From positions 1 through 36,373 of the forward strand of contig JAHITC010000034.1 of the NCBI GenBank assembly GCA_018817805.1: DNA of 36,373 nt. Reading direction: 5' to 3'. This stretch comes from Patescibacteria group bacterium. GTDB taxonomy: Bacteria; Patescibacteriota; Kazan-3B-28; UBA10110. Shown here piece after piece: positions 15,472 to 23,369 of the stretch. Made by a program: the position numbers and the translations under genes. Position 1 is the first letter of the stretch. Each line of letters opens with the position of its first letter. The notes beneath the pieces are model-generated. The model made no database searches and was not told where the DNA came from. It saw only the letters and a program-made list of their open reading frames with translations.

Positions 15472-15780
15472 TTATGCAGCTTTTTTGTACTCGATAAGTC
15501 TCTCCGTAATCTTACGAGCATTGCTAGCATCAGTTTCCATTTTATTTTCACTTAAAGTAAACAAGTCAAAAGTTTTTTCGCCTACATTCTGGACTATGGC
15601 TGTTTCGGTTGGGAGTTTGGAAGATTGAGGTTCGACAGCTAGCTCTATCTCTTCAGCAACATCTGCAGGTGTTGGCAATGAGGTAATTTCTTCGCTGTTT
15701 TCGGGAGCTTTAAACACCTCAATACCGCTTGAAGGCAACTGTTCGGGACTATTAGCAGATTTTTCTTGTTCCAGATTCAT
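15472..15780 (-). CDS. Small acidic, probably disordered protein upstream of the VirD4-like gene
   Basis: The 102-residue product is rich in Glu, Ser, Pro and Thr over residues 1-70 and ends in a more helical, basic segment (ASNARKITERLIEYKKAA). There is no signal peptide or membrane segment. It ends 12 bases before the VirD4-like start and is likely in the same transcript, so an adaptor or regulator of that ATPase is a reasonable guess only. The ATG has no good Shine-Dalgarno; the nearest upstream signals are an AT-rich TATACA 3 bases before it and AAGAGG about 35 bases before. No family recognised. Confidence 0.6.
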   Translation of the reverse strand: MNLEQEKSANSPEQLPSSGIEVFKAPENSEEITSLPTPADVAEEIELAVEPQSSKLPTETAIVQNVGEKTFDLFTLSENKMETDASNARKITERLIEYKKAA

Positions 15781-15865
15781 ATTTGTATACTTTCGGAGAT
15801 AATCTATAAATTACCTCTTATCTGGAATTTAATCCAGCGTATCGTTTGATTATAACACACTGGGC

Positions 15866-17233
15866 TTATTTTGTCAATAATCTGCTCACCATGTCTTTAA
15901 TCTGATCCGGATCTGCACTACCTTTAGTTTTATTCATCACTTGTCCAATCAGGAAGCCAATTATTTTTGTTTCACCAGCCTGGTGCTTAGCTACGGCCTG
16001 CGCATTCTCGGAAAGTACGGTTTTAATAGTGCTTTCTAGCTCCCCCACTGAGATAGTTCTTATCTGTTTAATAGCATCAGTCAACTTAACCCCACTATTA
16101 ATAGCTGTATAAACTTGTTTAATAGCGGCGCTAGTTGGCTCTTGCTTCATTATCCATTGATAAAAAGCTAGATCTGCATTTGGCCAGTTAGCCACAGCTT
16201 TTGGATCGAGAGAACTGTCTTGCTCCATCAACTTAACAAAACCTAATAAAGCATCTTTACCTTGTAACTCCGTTACTCGATCGTACGATAGTTTGAATTT
16301 TTCGGATTTTTCTCGTAGTTCACGTGGGAGCATAGTTAAATCTTTTTTCCAACTGTTAACTTCTGCCTCTGTTAAAACAACGGGTGGTAAATCTGGTTCT
16401 GGGAAATAACGGTAGTCGATAGAGCCTTCTTTGCTGCGCTGCGAAATGCTAGTGTTGGTTTTACTATCCCACCCCCTAGTTTCTTGTTCTACTACTCCCC
16501 CGCTTTCTAATATTTTAATTTGGCGATCAATTTCAAATTTCAACGCTTGTTCTAAGTATTTAAATGAATTTAAGTTTTTAACTTCTACTTTAGTCCCAAG
16601 CTCTTTCTGGCCTTTAGGTCTAACGGATATATTGGCGTCTACTCTAAGGTGACCTTTTTCCATATCGGCATGGGAAACACCCATTAGGCGAACTAAGCGC
16701 TGTAGCTCTTGCATAAAAATTCTTGCTTCTTCTGGAGAAGTAATATCTGGTTCCGTTACAATCTCCATTAATGGAGTTCCACAACGATTAAAATCGACCA
16801 GGGTGGCATTGCTTGCGTGGATAGATTTACCTGCATCTTCTTCTAGGTGCAGACGAGTAATGCCAACTGTAAATTCTTTTTTTGTTCGTTTATCATCAGC
16901 TAGGTAGTCGATCAGCAATTTACCATTTTCTCCCACCGGGAAAAAGAACTGCGAAATCTGATAACCCTTAGGCAAGTCTGGGTAGAAATAATTTTTACGA
17001 TCGAATCTTTGGAATAAATTTATCTTACAACCTAGAGCTAGGGCAACTTTTGTTCCCCATTCAACGGCTTGTTTATTAGTTACAGGCAAAGTGCCTGGAA
17101 AACCCATACACAGTGGGCAAACTACTGTATTGGGGGCTTTATCTTCGGCATCATTATTACAACGACAAAACATTTTGCTTTTGGTTGCCAGTTGCGTATG
17201 AATTTCGAGACCAATTGTAGAAGTATATTCCAT
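15866..17233 (-). CDS. gatB: Aspartyl/glutamyl-tRNA(Asn/Gln) amidotransferase subunit B
   Basis: GatB is the kinase/tRNA-binding subunit of the GatCAB amidotransferase that converts Glu-tRNA(Gln) (and, in many bacteria, Asp-tRNA(Asn)) to the amidated form. Signatures are ETYSTIGLEIHTQL-like at the N-terminus (IGLEIHTQLATKSKMFC), the CNNDAEDKAPNTVVCPLCMG cysteine pairs that bind zinc in some members, DLPKGYQISQF near residue 89 and a GIT-RLHLEEDAGK stretch. A YqeY-like helical C-terminal part follows (about 310-455). Length 455 is near normal (about 475). Its ATG overlaps the stop of the HEPN-like gene (TAATG), so it is the last gene of a coupled gat operon. Confidence 0.97.
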   Translation of the reverse strand: MEYTSTIGLEIHTQLATKSKMFCRCNNDAEDKAPNTVVCPLCMGFPGTLPVTNKQAVEWGTKVALALGCKINLFQRFDRKNYFYPDLPKGYQISQFFFPVGENGKLLIDYLADDKRTKKEFTVGITRLHLEEDAGKSIHASNATLVDFNRCGTPLMEIVTEPDITSPEEARIFMQELQRLVRLMGVSHADMEKGHLRVDANISVRPKGQKELGTKVEVKNLNSFKYLEQALKFEIDRQIKILESGGVVEQETRGWDSKTNTSISQRSKEGSIDYRYFPEPDLPPVVLTEAEVNSWKKDLTMLPRELREKSEKFKLSYDRVTELQGKDALLGFVKLMEQDSSLDPKAVANWPNADLAFYQWIMKQEPTSAAIKQVYTAINSGVKLTDAIKQIRTISVGELESTIKTVLSENAQAVAKHQAGETKIIGFLIGQVMNKTKGSADPDQIKDMVSRLLTK

Positions 17234-17640
17234 TAGAGAGCTTTCAAATTCTTTAATGCGTTATAAAAAGCGTCGATGGCCTGTTCGCCATGATAGTCAG
17301 CTAAATGAAAATCTATTTCATGCACGAGTTTGTTGCGTAGTTTGTGTGCTTCCCACAGTGCTTGGTAATTACTTGCTGTAAGCAACGGTTTAGCCAGCTT
17401 TAACCTTTCAGCAAAAGTTTTACCGCGGAGATTTAATCGTTTTAGAACAAAATCTACTAATTTATCTGCTTCCATTAAGGCCTCTTTCATCCTTTTCTCT
17501 TCGGTATATGCCTCAATATCTTTCCATTTATGCAGAACTATGGAAAAATCTTTTTCACTTAGTTTACGTGGTCTGGAAATTAAAAATAAGATTAATAGCC
17601 CTATTGCCAGTACACCAAAAATGTACCAAATTGTTATCAT
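17233..17640 (-). CDS. Membrane-anchored HEPN-like protein inside the gat operon
   Basis: The 135-residue product has a single N-terminal transmembrane helix (about residues 3-21, [20 protein letters not shown]) and an all-helical cytoplasmic domain. The C-terminal half carries [21 protein letters not shown] (about residues 102-107) fits the R-x4-6-H motif of HEPN domains, which in many families is an RNase active site and in others is degenerate. I chose ATG 17640: GGAGGG lies just before it and it overlaps the gatA stop as ATGA, whereas the upstream TTG lies in front of that site. It overlaps gatB by one base. Expression is tied to gatA and gatB, but its role is unknown. Confidence 0.75.
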   Translation of the reverse strand: MITIWYIFGVLAIGLLILFLISRPRKLSEKDFSIVLHKWKDIEAYTEEKRMKEALMEADKLVDFVLKRLNLRGKTFAERLKLAKPLLTASNYQALWEAHKLRNKLVHEIDFHLADYHGEQAIDAFYNALKNLKAL

Positions 17641-19004
17641 AGTTCCCTCCAATTATAATTTTTCTCAAAATGATGTGCCACTCGCATAATTACACTTTCT
17701 CCTAGTTGTGGTCCCATAACTTGCAATCCTACTGGCAAACCGTCAGCTAGCCCACAAGGGATTGAAATGGCAGGAATACCCACTAAATTAGCTGGAGCAG
17801 TAAGAAGGTCGGCTTTGTACATAGCTAGGGGGTTATTAGCCCTCTCACCTAGCTTAAAAGCCACTGTAGGAGTAGTAGGTGAAATTAGCACGTCCACTTG
17901 TTTAAAAACCCGGTCAAAATCTTGCTTAATTAATTGGGCAACTTTGCGAGCTCTATCGTAATAAGCTTCCCTGAATCCTGCGGAGGTGGTGTAGGTGCCA
18001 AGCATAATTCTGCGTTTAACTTCATGCCCGAGCCCAAGAGCCCTAGTTTTTTTATATAGTTCCTCAATAGTTTCGATCTGATCGTCTGCCCCTAAAGACA
18101 AGCCATATTTAACACCATCAAAACGAGCTAGGTTGGATGAAACTTCAGCTGGTTGGATAATGTAATAAGTAGCGAGAGCAAATGGAGCTGTAGGCAAACT
18201 AACCTCTATAATCACGGCCCCAAGTTCTTTAATTTTAGCGATGGCATCTTTTACTTTTTTATCAACTGCTGGATCGACTCCTTCACCAAAAAACTCTTTA
18301 GGCACACCAATCTTAAGACCTTTAATATCTTTTTTGATTTCTGCTGGATAATCTGGGACTGGCACTGGAAGAGAAGTTGCATCTTTAGGATCAACCCCAG
18401 AAATTATTTTTAAAACTTGGGCACAATCTTCTACCGTATTAGTAATTGGTCCTATCTGGTCAAGCGAACTAGCCATAGCGATAAGTCCATAGCGACTAAC
18501 TCTGCCATAGGTTGGTTTTAGACCTACTACGCCACAAAAGGCAGCTGGTTGGCGGATAGAACCACCAGTATCGCTACCTAAACTAAATGGAGTAAGTCCG
18601 GCAGCTACAGCAGCAGTCGATCCACCACTACTACCTCCAGGCACTCTGCTTTTATCTATAGGATTTTTAACTACCCCAAAAGCTGAATTTTCGTTACTGG
18701 CACCGAGAGCAAATTCATCTAAATTCGTTTTGCCAGCCACCCAAACTCCAGCTGCTTTTAGTTTGGTAATAACAGTCGCTTCGTAAGGCGATTGAAAGTT
18801 CTCTAAAATCTTAGAGGCACAAGTTGTGGGATATTCCAGAGTTACAATATTGTCTTTAATAAAACAAGGCACAGCTAGTTCGCCACTACCTAATTTGCCA
18901 GGTTTATCGGCAATGGATATTAAAGCATTTAGTTCCTTATTAGCATCGTTGGCCTGTTTTAAGAAATTCTTTAAATCTATAGTTTTGGCTTCAGCAATAT
19001 TCAT
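17637..19004 (-). CDS. gatA: Glutamyl-tRNA(Gln) amidotransferase subunit A
   Basis: GatA is the glutaminase subunit that supplies ammonia to GatB. It belongs to the amidase-signature family. The Ser-cisSer-Lys catalytic set is present: Lys50 in CFIKDN, Ser125 in GGSSGGS and Ser149 in [11 protein letters not shown]. Length 455 is slightly short against about 485. The ATG overlaps the gatC stop by one base (TAATG), and its own TGA overlaps the start of the HEPN-like gene by four bases. Gene order gatC-gatA-x-gatB departs from the common uninterrupted arrangement by the extra gene. Confidence 0.97.
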   Translation of the reverse strand: MNIAEAKTIDLKNFLKQANDANKELNALISIADKPGKLGSGELAVPCFIKDNIVTLEYPTTCASKILENFQSPYEATVITKLKAAGVWVAGKTNLDEFALGASNENSAFGVVKNPIDKSRVPGGSSGGSTAAVAAGLTPFSLGSDTGGSIRQPAAFCGVVGLKPTYGRVSRYGLIAMASSLDQIGPITNTVEDCAQVLKIISGVDPKDATSLPVPVPDYPAEIKKDIKGLKIGVPKEFFGEGVDPAVDKKVKDAIAKIKELGAVIIEVSLPTAPFALATYYIIQPAEVSSNLARFDGVKYGLSLGADDQIETIEELYKKTRALGLGHEVKRRIMLGTYTTSAGFREAYYDRARKVAQLIKQDFDRVFKQVDVLISPTTPTVAFKLGERANNPLAMYKADLLTAPANLVGIPAISIPCGLADGLPVGLQVMGPQLGESVIMRVAHHFEKNYNWREL

Positions 19005-19303
19005 TATGTTTCTCTGCCTAAGACACTCTTAACTTTAATTTGGCCATTTTGAATGGCAGGGGCATTGGCTAGTAATTCTTTTTGACTTATTTCACAACCT
19101 TTTATTGTATCTTCAGCTAATTGGTTAGTCAGCCCTGTGATTTGACCAATTTCTTCAACATTGGTTATATCTAACTTATTCAAATCATCGACATAATCTA
19201 AAACTGCTGAAAGCTCTTCTCCGTATTTGGTAATTTCAGCTTCAGTTAGCTCGATTCTGGCTAAACTAGCAATATGCTTAACATCGGTTTTAGATATTTT
19301 CAT
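19004..19303 (-). CDS. gatC: Glutamyl-tRNA(Gln) amidotransferase subunit C
   Basis: GatC is the small scaffold subunit that wraps around GatA and GatB. The 99-residue protein has the family pattern: [20 protein letters not shown] at the start, an [11 protein letters not shown] helix near residues 32-42, and a C-terminal region ending VKSVLGRET. It opens the gat operon. A TATAAT at 19313-19318 lies only 9 bases before the ATG on this strand, so the message would have a leader of about 3 bases and no Shine-Dalgarno. Confidence 0.95.
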   Translation of the reverse strand: MKISKTDVKHIASLARIELTEAEITKYGEELSAVLDYVDDLNKLDITNVEEIGQITGLTNQLAEDTIKGCEISQKELLANAPAIQNGQIKVKSVLGRET

Positions 19304-19312
19304 AACATAGCC

Positions 19313-19318
19313 ATTATA
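19313..19318 (-). promoter_or_regulatory. -10 box directly in front of gatC (near-leaderless)
   Basis: A perfect TATAAT, 9 bases from the ATG; the -35 region is T-rich and poorly defined. The predicted start lies about 3 bases before the coding start. Confidence 0.5.
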
Positions 19319-19380
19319 CCTAAATGGCTCTCAAACTAAAAAATTCGCGACGAATCATTGTCCTTCCCTGGGGCTGCTAC

Positions 19381-19394
19381 ACGACCTTCGAACC
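19381..19394 (-). repeat. Diverged relative of the 30-bp repeat
   Basis: The minus strand reads GGTTCGAAGGTCGT and continues into a C/G-rich CCCCAGGGA. The core TTCGAAG-TCGT is shared with 9762 and 10126, and again it lies downstream of an intrinsic terminator (19415-19458, same orientation). Homology is plausible but not proved over this length. Confidence 0.35.
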
Positions 19395-19414
19395 TTTTGT
19401 TTGAGTTTAGGATA

Positions 19415-19458
19415 AGAAAAACCCCCCCGATCTCTATTAAAAAAGTGACTGGGGGGGT
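19415..19458 (-). terminator. Intrinsic terminator of the unknown gene at 19507
   Basis: On the minus strand a run of seven C pairs with seven G around a loop of about 22 bases, followed by TTTTT. The very GC-rich clamp stands out in this AT-rich sequence. Confidence 0.75.
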
Positions 19459-19506
19459 AAAATGAAAAGAGTAATAATTGTGCATTGGGAGGAATCTAGT
19501 TTTCCC

Positions 19507-19938
19507 TTAAAAAGCACTTGGGGAAAATCGTCCGGATTTTCTATCCGCCTGAATTCCACCTTCATTGTGACTGTTCCTACTGATGAATGTTAGCACAGCT
19601 CGTTGGGATGAGGCTCTCTTCTTTTCGAGTTTGGAAATGGCTCTAATGAGATCCTTGGGTCCAAGGAAGATAGCAAATCCCCATTTGTTCTCGTAATCAT
19701 GGGACTTTCCTATTTTTGATTCGTGGAGCAATACCTCTGTGGCACTCCATCCTGCAGGGAGCAAAGCACGATCTATGTCATTCCTTGTCTTAAACATCCC
19801 AAAATGACAATCGTACCGTACTGCTTCCGGATCTGTTTGACACTCAGGAAAATGAGCTTTGCAGAAATCTAAAGAATGCCATATCCCAATTTTGGTTGGG
19901 GCTACAGTTTCCACACCATTAAGTTGTATCTCTGGCAC
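19507..19938 (-). CDS. Protein of unknown function (stand-alone gene)
   Basis: The 143-residue soluble product begins MPEIQLNGVETVAPTKIGIW from a GTG start, with AAGAGG about 9 bases upstream. A TATACT at 19983-19988 gives a leader of about 37 bases. No signal peptide, helix or known motif is seen; three cysteines and several histidines (FCKAHFPECQ, YDCHFG) are clustered in residues 26-47, which could bind a metal. It has its own terminator. Composition is more GC-rich than the gat genes. No family recognised. The coding call rests on length, start signals and terminator. Confidence 0.6.
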   Translation of the reverse strand: MPEIQLNGVETVAPTKIGIWHSLDFCKAHFPECQTDPEAVRYDCHFGMFKTRNDIDRALLPAGWSATEVLLHESKIGKSHDYENKWGFAIFLGPKDLIRAISKLEKKRASSQRAVLTFISRNSHNEGGIQADRKSGRFSPSAF

Positions 19939-20018
19939 AGGACATCGCCTCTTTTTTAAGATTGCAAGTAATATCTAAGGATAGTATATATCTTGCTAGA
20001 AGTACAGGCGTCTGCTTC

Positions 20019-20399
20019 TTACTGGTCGCTAGGACCTTGCCCCCAAGGAGTTTGATCCGGAGAACTTCCTCCTGGTGGACTATCTTCCTTGTTATCTTCG
20101 TTGGTTGGAATATCTGCCGGTTCATCTGGGCTCGGAGTAGAATTGTCGATGTTATCTTCTTGGCTTGATTCATCTGTGTTATTAGATGGTAGGTTAGGTT
20201 TTGGTTTGTTGGTTATTAAATCAGAGTTGTTAATTTGCTCATCGACTATTTGGTCGGTGCTATCTTCAAGTGTCGATTGAGCCCATGCTTGCAAATCTGT
20301 TGCACTTTGTTTCCAAGAATAATAACCACCAACAATACTCGCAAGCAAGATAATACCACCCGTTACGATAAAATAGATGGGTTTAATTTGTAGCTTCAT
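20019..20399 (-). CDS. Membrane-anchored protein with a long acidic, proline-rich tail
   Basis: The 126-residue product has one transmembrane helix at about residues 8-27 (YFIVTGGIILLASIVGGYYS) after a short basic start. From about residue 40 on the sequence is acidic and rich in Asn, Asp, Ser and Pro (NNTDESSQEDNIDNSTPSPDEP), so the outside part is probably disordered. Its ATG overlaps the murI stop as ATGA, so it is the second gene of a murI transcript. Coupling to murI suggests a cell-wall-facing role, but no function can be assigned. Confidence 0.7.
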   Translation of the reverse strand: MKLQIKPIYFIVTGGIILLASIVGGYYSWKQSATDLQAWAQSTLEDSTDQIVDEQINNSDLITNKPKPNLPSNNTDESSQEDNIDNSTPSPDEPADIPTNEDNKEDSPPGGSSPDQTPWGQGPSDQ

Positions 20400-21211
20400 A
20401 AAATAATTTGTTTTGCTTTGATATTAGAGATATTGGGTAAGAAGATTTTAGCTACAGAATTGAATTGCGTCGATGAATCTGTAACGAAAAATTTTATTTT
20501 CCCTGGTTGTTTTTGAGAATTGATTAACTGGTTTGTAGTTAATAGTGCTTTAACCGATTTTGCTAGAGCATTGCCAGAATCTAGAATTAGAGTTTTAGGC
20601 AAAAGTTTAGCTATCTCTTTTTTTAGTAAAGGGTAGTGCGTGCATCCAAGAATAAGTATTTCGGGTGAACTTTTAATTAAGGGAGTAAGGTAGGTTTTTA
20701 ATACATCTCTGGTTGCAGAATTTGCTATCCAATTTTCTTCAATTAACGGCACTAACAGCGGGCAAGCGATGTCAAAGATTCTAGCTTTTGGCAACGCTGT
20801 TTTTAACTTGCTTTGATAGGCACGACTGTTAATCGTTGCCCTGGTGCCTAAGATGCCAATAGTGGCATTAGAAGTAGCGTTTTCTTTAACTATGGCTATC
20901 ATTGGGTTGATAACCCCCATTACTGGTGTGGTTATTTCCTTTGGTAGGTCATTGAGTCCAATAGCCGAAGCGGTATTACAGGCACAAATAATGAGCTTGA
21001 CTCTCTGCCTAAGTAAAAAGTTAATATCCTCTTGGGTATATCTTTTTATGGTTTCTGCCGATCTGCTGCCATAAGGAGTTCTGGCAGTATCCCCCAGATA
21101 GATAAAGTCCTCGTGTGGCAAGACCTTAAGTAGAGATTTAATAACAGTTAACCCACCAACGCCAGAATCAAAAACTCCAATTGGTAGAGAAGAATTACTT
21201 TTAGATAACAT
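20396..21211 (-). CDS. murI: Glutamate racemase
   Basis: MurI makes D-glutamate for peptidoglycan from L-glutamate. The two catalytic cysteine motifs are present: CNTASA (about residues 78-83) and GCTHYPLL (about 189-196). So are the N-terminal IGVFDSGVGGLTV and the YLGDTARTPYG loop. Length 271 is normal. An extended -10 (TGTTAAAAT, minus strand) lies exactly 6 bases before the ATG, so the transcript should begin at the start codon itself. No Shine-Dalgarno is visible. Confidence 0.97.
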   Translation of the reverse strand: MLSKSNSSLPIGVFDSGVGGLTVIKSLLKVLPHEDFIYLGDTARTPYGSRSAETIKRYTQEDINFLLRQRVKLIICACNTASAIGLNDLPKEITTPVMGVINPMIAIVKENATSNATIGILGTRATINSRAYQSKLKTALPKARIFDIACPLLVPLIEENWIANSATRDVLKTYLTPLIKSSPEILILGCTHYPLLKKEIAKLLPKTLILDSGNALAKSVKALLTTNQLINSQKQPGKIKFFVTDSSTQFNSVAKIFLPNISNIKAKQIIL

Positions 21212-21217
21212 ATTGTT

Positions 21218-21226
21218 ATTTTAACA
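21218..21226 (-). promoter_or_regulatory. Extended -10 promoter giving a leaderless murI message
   Basis: The minus strand reads TGTTAAAAT, then 6 bases, then ATG. The same TGTTAAAAT-6-ATG arrangement occurs at gltX. Confidence 0.55.
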
Positions 21227-21230
21227 TCGA

Positions 21231-21266
21231 ATAAAAAAACGGCGATAACTTGAGGGGTTATCGCCG
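21231..21266 (-). terminator. Intrinsic terminator between the 161-residue gene and murI
   Basis: On the minus strand CGGCGATAAC pairs with GTTATCGCCG, followed by TTTTTT. The long GC-rich stem makes this a strong signal. Confidence 0.9.
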
Positions 21267-21337
21267 TTGTACTGGGTTCTATCCCAGCCGTAGGCGGACA
21301 ACAGAGGACTCTATCGGAGAAATCTTTAGTGGCTATT

Positions 21338-21823
21338 TTATATCCACCCCTTTAGTTTGTGGTGGATTAGAACCAATGCCCTATAAATAAAAAAGAGAAA
21401 CTGTGATCGACATCGGCTCTGAGGTTCATCGCTACCGGCATACCGAGTAGTGCCGGTTTTTTGCGTGACATTTAACCCTTGCTTTTTAAGGATACTTTTT
21501 GGCCACGTGTGATCCTCATGTGTGACCACATAAAATCTACATCGATTAGTGGACAACTTGACTTCAGCTAGTAAATCGAGGGCTTTCTCGATGACCTGTT
21601 TGCTAGATAAACAAGTTTTGGGTGATAGTTCAGTATGTTTTTTCGTTACTCCCTTATAGCTGAGAGTAACTTGCCCTTGCTCGGTTTGTTCAATCAAGCA
21701 ACATTCTACCGTGTGGGAATATTGCTTGATCAGTGTGTTGGCCTTTTTAAATATACTCTTGTTGGAAGTATTTTGAGGATTAGCACCGAACAAGAACGAT
21801 AAGATCACTACGGTATATGTCAA
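21338..21823 (-). CDS. Protein of unknown function (161 residues, TTG start)
   Basis: The frame begins at TTG 21823 (MTYTVVILSFLFGANPQ), with AGAGGTG 7 bases upstream, which supports this rare start. The N-terminus is moderately hydrophobic (residues 4-13). The middle is soluble and rich in Lys and Thr, and the C-terminus has a hydrophobic stretch (FLFFIYRALVLIHHKL). Cysteines are frequent (five). No family recognised. A terminator follows at 21231-21266. A plus-strand hairpin with a T-run lies inside the gene at about 21433-21462, which slightly weakens the coding call. Confidence 0.5.
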   Translation of the reverse strand: MTYTVVILSFLFGANPQNTSNKSIFKKANTLIKQYSHTVECCLIEQTEQGQVTLSYKGVTKKHTELSPKTCLSSKQVIEKALDLLAEVKLSTNRCRFYVVTHEDHTWPKSILKKQGLNVTQKTGTTRYAGSDEPQSRCRSQFLFFIYRALVLIHHKLKGWI

Positions 21824-21948
21824 TCATCATCACCTCTTGTAGATTGGATTGTCAAAAATAAGAATACAAAATGCAAGCACACCCTCTCATGTCATGAAAA
21901 GAATGTCAAGCAATTTGTCTTTACCAGACACGATTATTTTAGTAGGAG

Positions 21949-22155
21949 TTAATCTTCGAAAAACAAAGATGTGGCGAACGCCGCAAATCCAACTCCTAAG
22001 CCAATGAACATCCCTGCAGGGAGATTATTGACGGCAAAACCAATGCCAAAACCTAAAAATAAACCAGCTGGGATGAATATGGCACCTTTCCCATGCTTAT
22101 ATTTTTCTACTTCAATTTTATTCTCAACTTTCTTACTAACTTTTTTAACAGCCAT
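21949..22155 (-). CDS. Small glycine-rich two-helix membrane protein
   Basis: The 68-residue product begins MAVKKVSKKVENKIEVEK, a Lys-rich cytoplasmic start. Two hydrophobic helices follow (about residues 26-43 and 46-64), both with GxxxG-type spacing (GLFLGFGIGF, GMFIGLGVGF), which favours tight helix packing. ATG 22155 is preferred to the upstream TTG 22167: a TATAAT at 22169-22174 predicts a transcript start only about 6 bases before this ATG. No Shine-Dalgarno is visible. Function unknown. Confidence 0.7.
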   Translation of the reverse strand: MAVKKVSKKVENKIEVEKYKHGKGAIFIPAGLFLGFGIGFAVNNLPAGMFIGLGVGFAAFATSLFFED

Positions 22156-22225
22156 TTTATTCAACAATATTATAAACTAAAACTTTTTTATTATACCAAA
22201 CCTGATATATTAAATCTGTTGTTAT

Positions 22226-22299
22226 TGGGACGTAGCCAAGTGGTAAGGCAACGGGTTCTGGTCCCGTGATCGTAGGTTCGAACCCTACCGTCCCAGCCA
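22226..22299 (+). tRNA. tRNA-Gln (anticodon CTG)
   Basis: A complete cloverleaf is readable. The acceptor TGGGACG pairs with CGTCCCA, and the D arm is GCC...GGC. The anticodon stem ACGGG/CCCGT has a 7-base loop reading TTCTGGT, so the anticodon is CTG (reads CAG). The T arm is GTAGG-TTCGAAC-CCTAC. The discriminator is G and CCA is encoded. The product should be charged with Glu by GltX and amidated by GatCAB, both encoded in this window. Confidence 0.97.
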
Positions 22300-22363
22300 T
22301 AGATTTTATCAGGTGAAGAAATGAGTTATATTGTAACTGGTTATATAAATAGTACAAAAAATT

Positions 22364-22759
22364 ATGAAAAAATATATTTGGCTCGGTTTAGCCGTTATGG
22401 TTCTAGGCCTTTCAGGATGCACATTGGTTAAATATGAGAATGTTCCGAATAACGATATTGTAGATAATCAGGGTGATATTAGCGCTGATGAAGCGGCTAT
22501 CAACCAATTATTTATTGATAAATATCCCACCGAAGCTGATCGCCCCGAAGTTAAAATAGAGACATTGGTTGGTGACAATGCCCGTGGTAGTTTGGTATTT
22601 AAAGATGCCGGAAACGCGGCAGTTAGTGGGGCTTATTTTTTCGCGGCCAAAGTGGATGACATCTGGGAAATTGTACTAAGCGGTAATGGCGTAATTGATT
22701 GCACCATTCTTGCCCCATATAATTTTCCATCTGATATGACAGCGGATTGCGCTGCATAA
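22364..22759 (+). CDS. Small lipoprotein of unknown function
   Basis: The 131-residue product has a lipoprotein signal (MKKYIWLGLAVMVLGLSGC, lipobox LSGC with Cys19). The mature domain has an N-terminal helix (EAAINQLFIDKYP) and a beta sheet with WEIVLSGNGVIDC and a final DMTADC; the two late cysteines could form a disulfide. This pattern resembles small uncharacterised lipoproteins common in CPR genomes, which is recall and not a search result. TTGTAA and TACAAA, 16 bases apart, end 5 bases before the ATG, so the message may be leaderless. It converges on the gene at 22803. Confidence 0.8.
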   Translation: MKKYIWLGLAVMVLGLSGCTLVKYENVPNNDIVDNQGDISADEAAINQLFIDKYPTEADRPEVKIETLVGDNARGSLVFKDAGNAAVSGAYFFAAKVDDIWEIVLSGNGVIDCTILAPYNFPSDMTADCAA

Positions 22760-22790
22760 TAAAAAGAGGGCGCCATTGGGTTAGCGCCCT
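22760..22790 (-). terminator. Intrinsic terminator of the gene at 22803
   Basis: AGGGCGC pairs with GCGCCCT around a 10-base loop. The T-run is on the minus-strand side, so it mainly serves the leftward gene. Confidence 0.85.
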
Positions 22791-22802
22791 GTCCCCCCTT
22801 GT

Positions 22803-23312
22803 CTAGATAAGTACCTTCATTCTCTTCTTTTTCTTCTTCGCAGGTGAAGAAGGTTTTTCCGTCGTAGCGGATAAGATAATAGTTAGCTGGTTAAGTTCGT
22901 CCCAACAATATTCATGCAAGTAAAGCATGAATTTATCGTATCCGTCACCAGTTTCTACCAGCTTGAAAGCCCAAATGGCAAGAATTAGATCTCTTAGATC
23001 AGGATCTAAAGATGCGAGTCGCTTCTCCTTTAAGATGTTGTAAGTTTCACCTCGTGCTTCATACCCACGATATCGAAACTTAACATCCTTGCCAAACTCC
23101 TGTAGAGTCCTGTCTCCCATGCCAACAAAGACCTGAATAATATGTTTTAGAAACTCTCCTAGTTTTAAAGAGTTTCCAAATCTAATCTCATCCCTGGATA
23201 ACCCCGCGGCCGCCCTGCTACGGAAATCATTCTTCTGCTTGAGTATCTTATTAAGCAGACGATAGATCTCCTTTTTCCAAGTTACACTTGTGGTGCAAGC
23301 GCCATACTGCAT
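22803..23312 (-). CDS. Protein of unknown function with a lysine-rich tail
   Basis: The 169-residue, mostly helical soluble product begins MQYGACTTSVTWKKEIYRLL and ends in a strongly basic tail (PAKKKKKRMKVLI) that could bind nucleic acid or ribosomes. GGGAGGTG lies 7 bases before the ATG. Codon and base use differ from the neighbouring core genes (a GC-rich patch near 23205-23220 holds GCGGCCGC), consistent with recent acquisition. A TATAAT overlaps the stop of the glycosyltransferase upstream and may be its promoter. No family recognised. Confidence 0.6.
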   Translation of the reverse strand: MQYGACTTSVTWKKEIYRLLNKILKQKNDFRSRAAAGLSRDEIRFGNSLKLGEFLKHIIQVFVGMGDRTLQEFGKDVKFRYRGYEARGETYNILKEKRLASLDPDLRDLILAIWAFKLVETGDGYDKFMLYLHEYCWDELNQLTIILSATTEKPSSPAKKKKKRMKVLI

Positions 23313-23369
23313 AAGCTTACACCTCCCGTAAATCTAACTATGTAAAAGTGCTTGAGTAATCTGAAGGTA

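Noticed and set aside
19919-20173. 84-residue minus-strand frame
   Set aside because: It overlaps the murI-linked membrane protein in another frame, spans the promoter of the next gene and has no start signals.
21433-21462. Plus-strand hairpin ACCGGCA/TGCCGGT with T-run
   Set aside because: It lies inside the 161-residue minus-strand gene with no plus-strand transcript to end; probably chance.
22157-22357. Minus-strand open frame (GFEPTITGPEPVALPLGYVP)
   Set aside because: It is the antisense translation of tRNA-Gln, a well-known annotation artefact.
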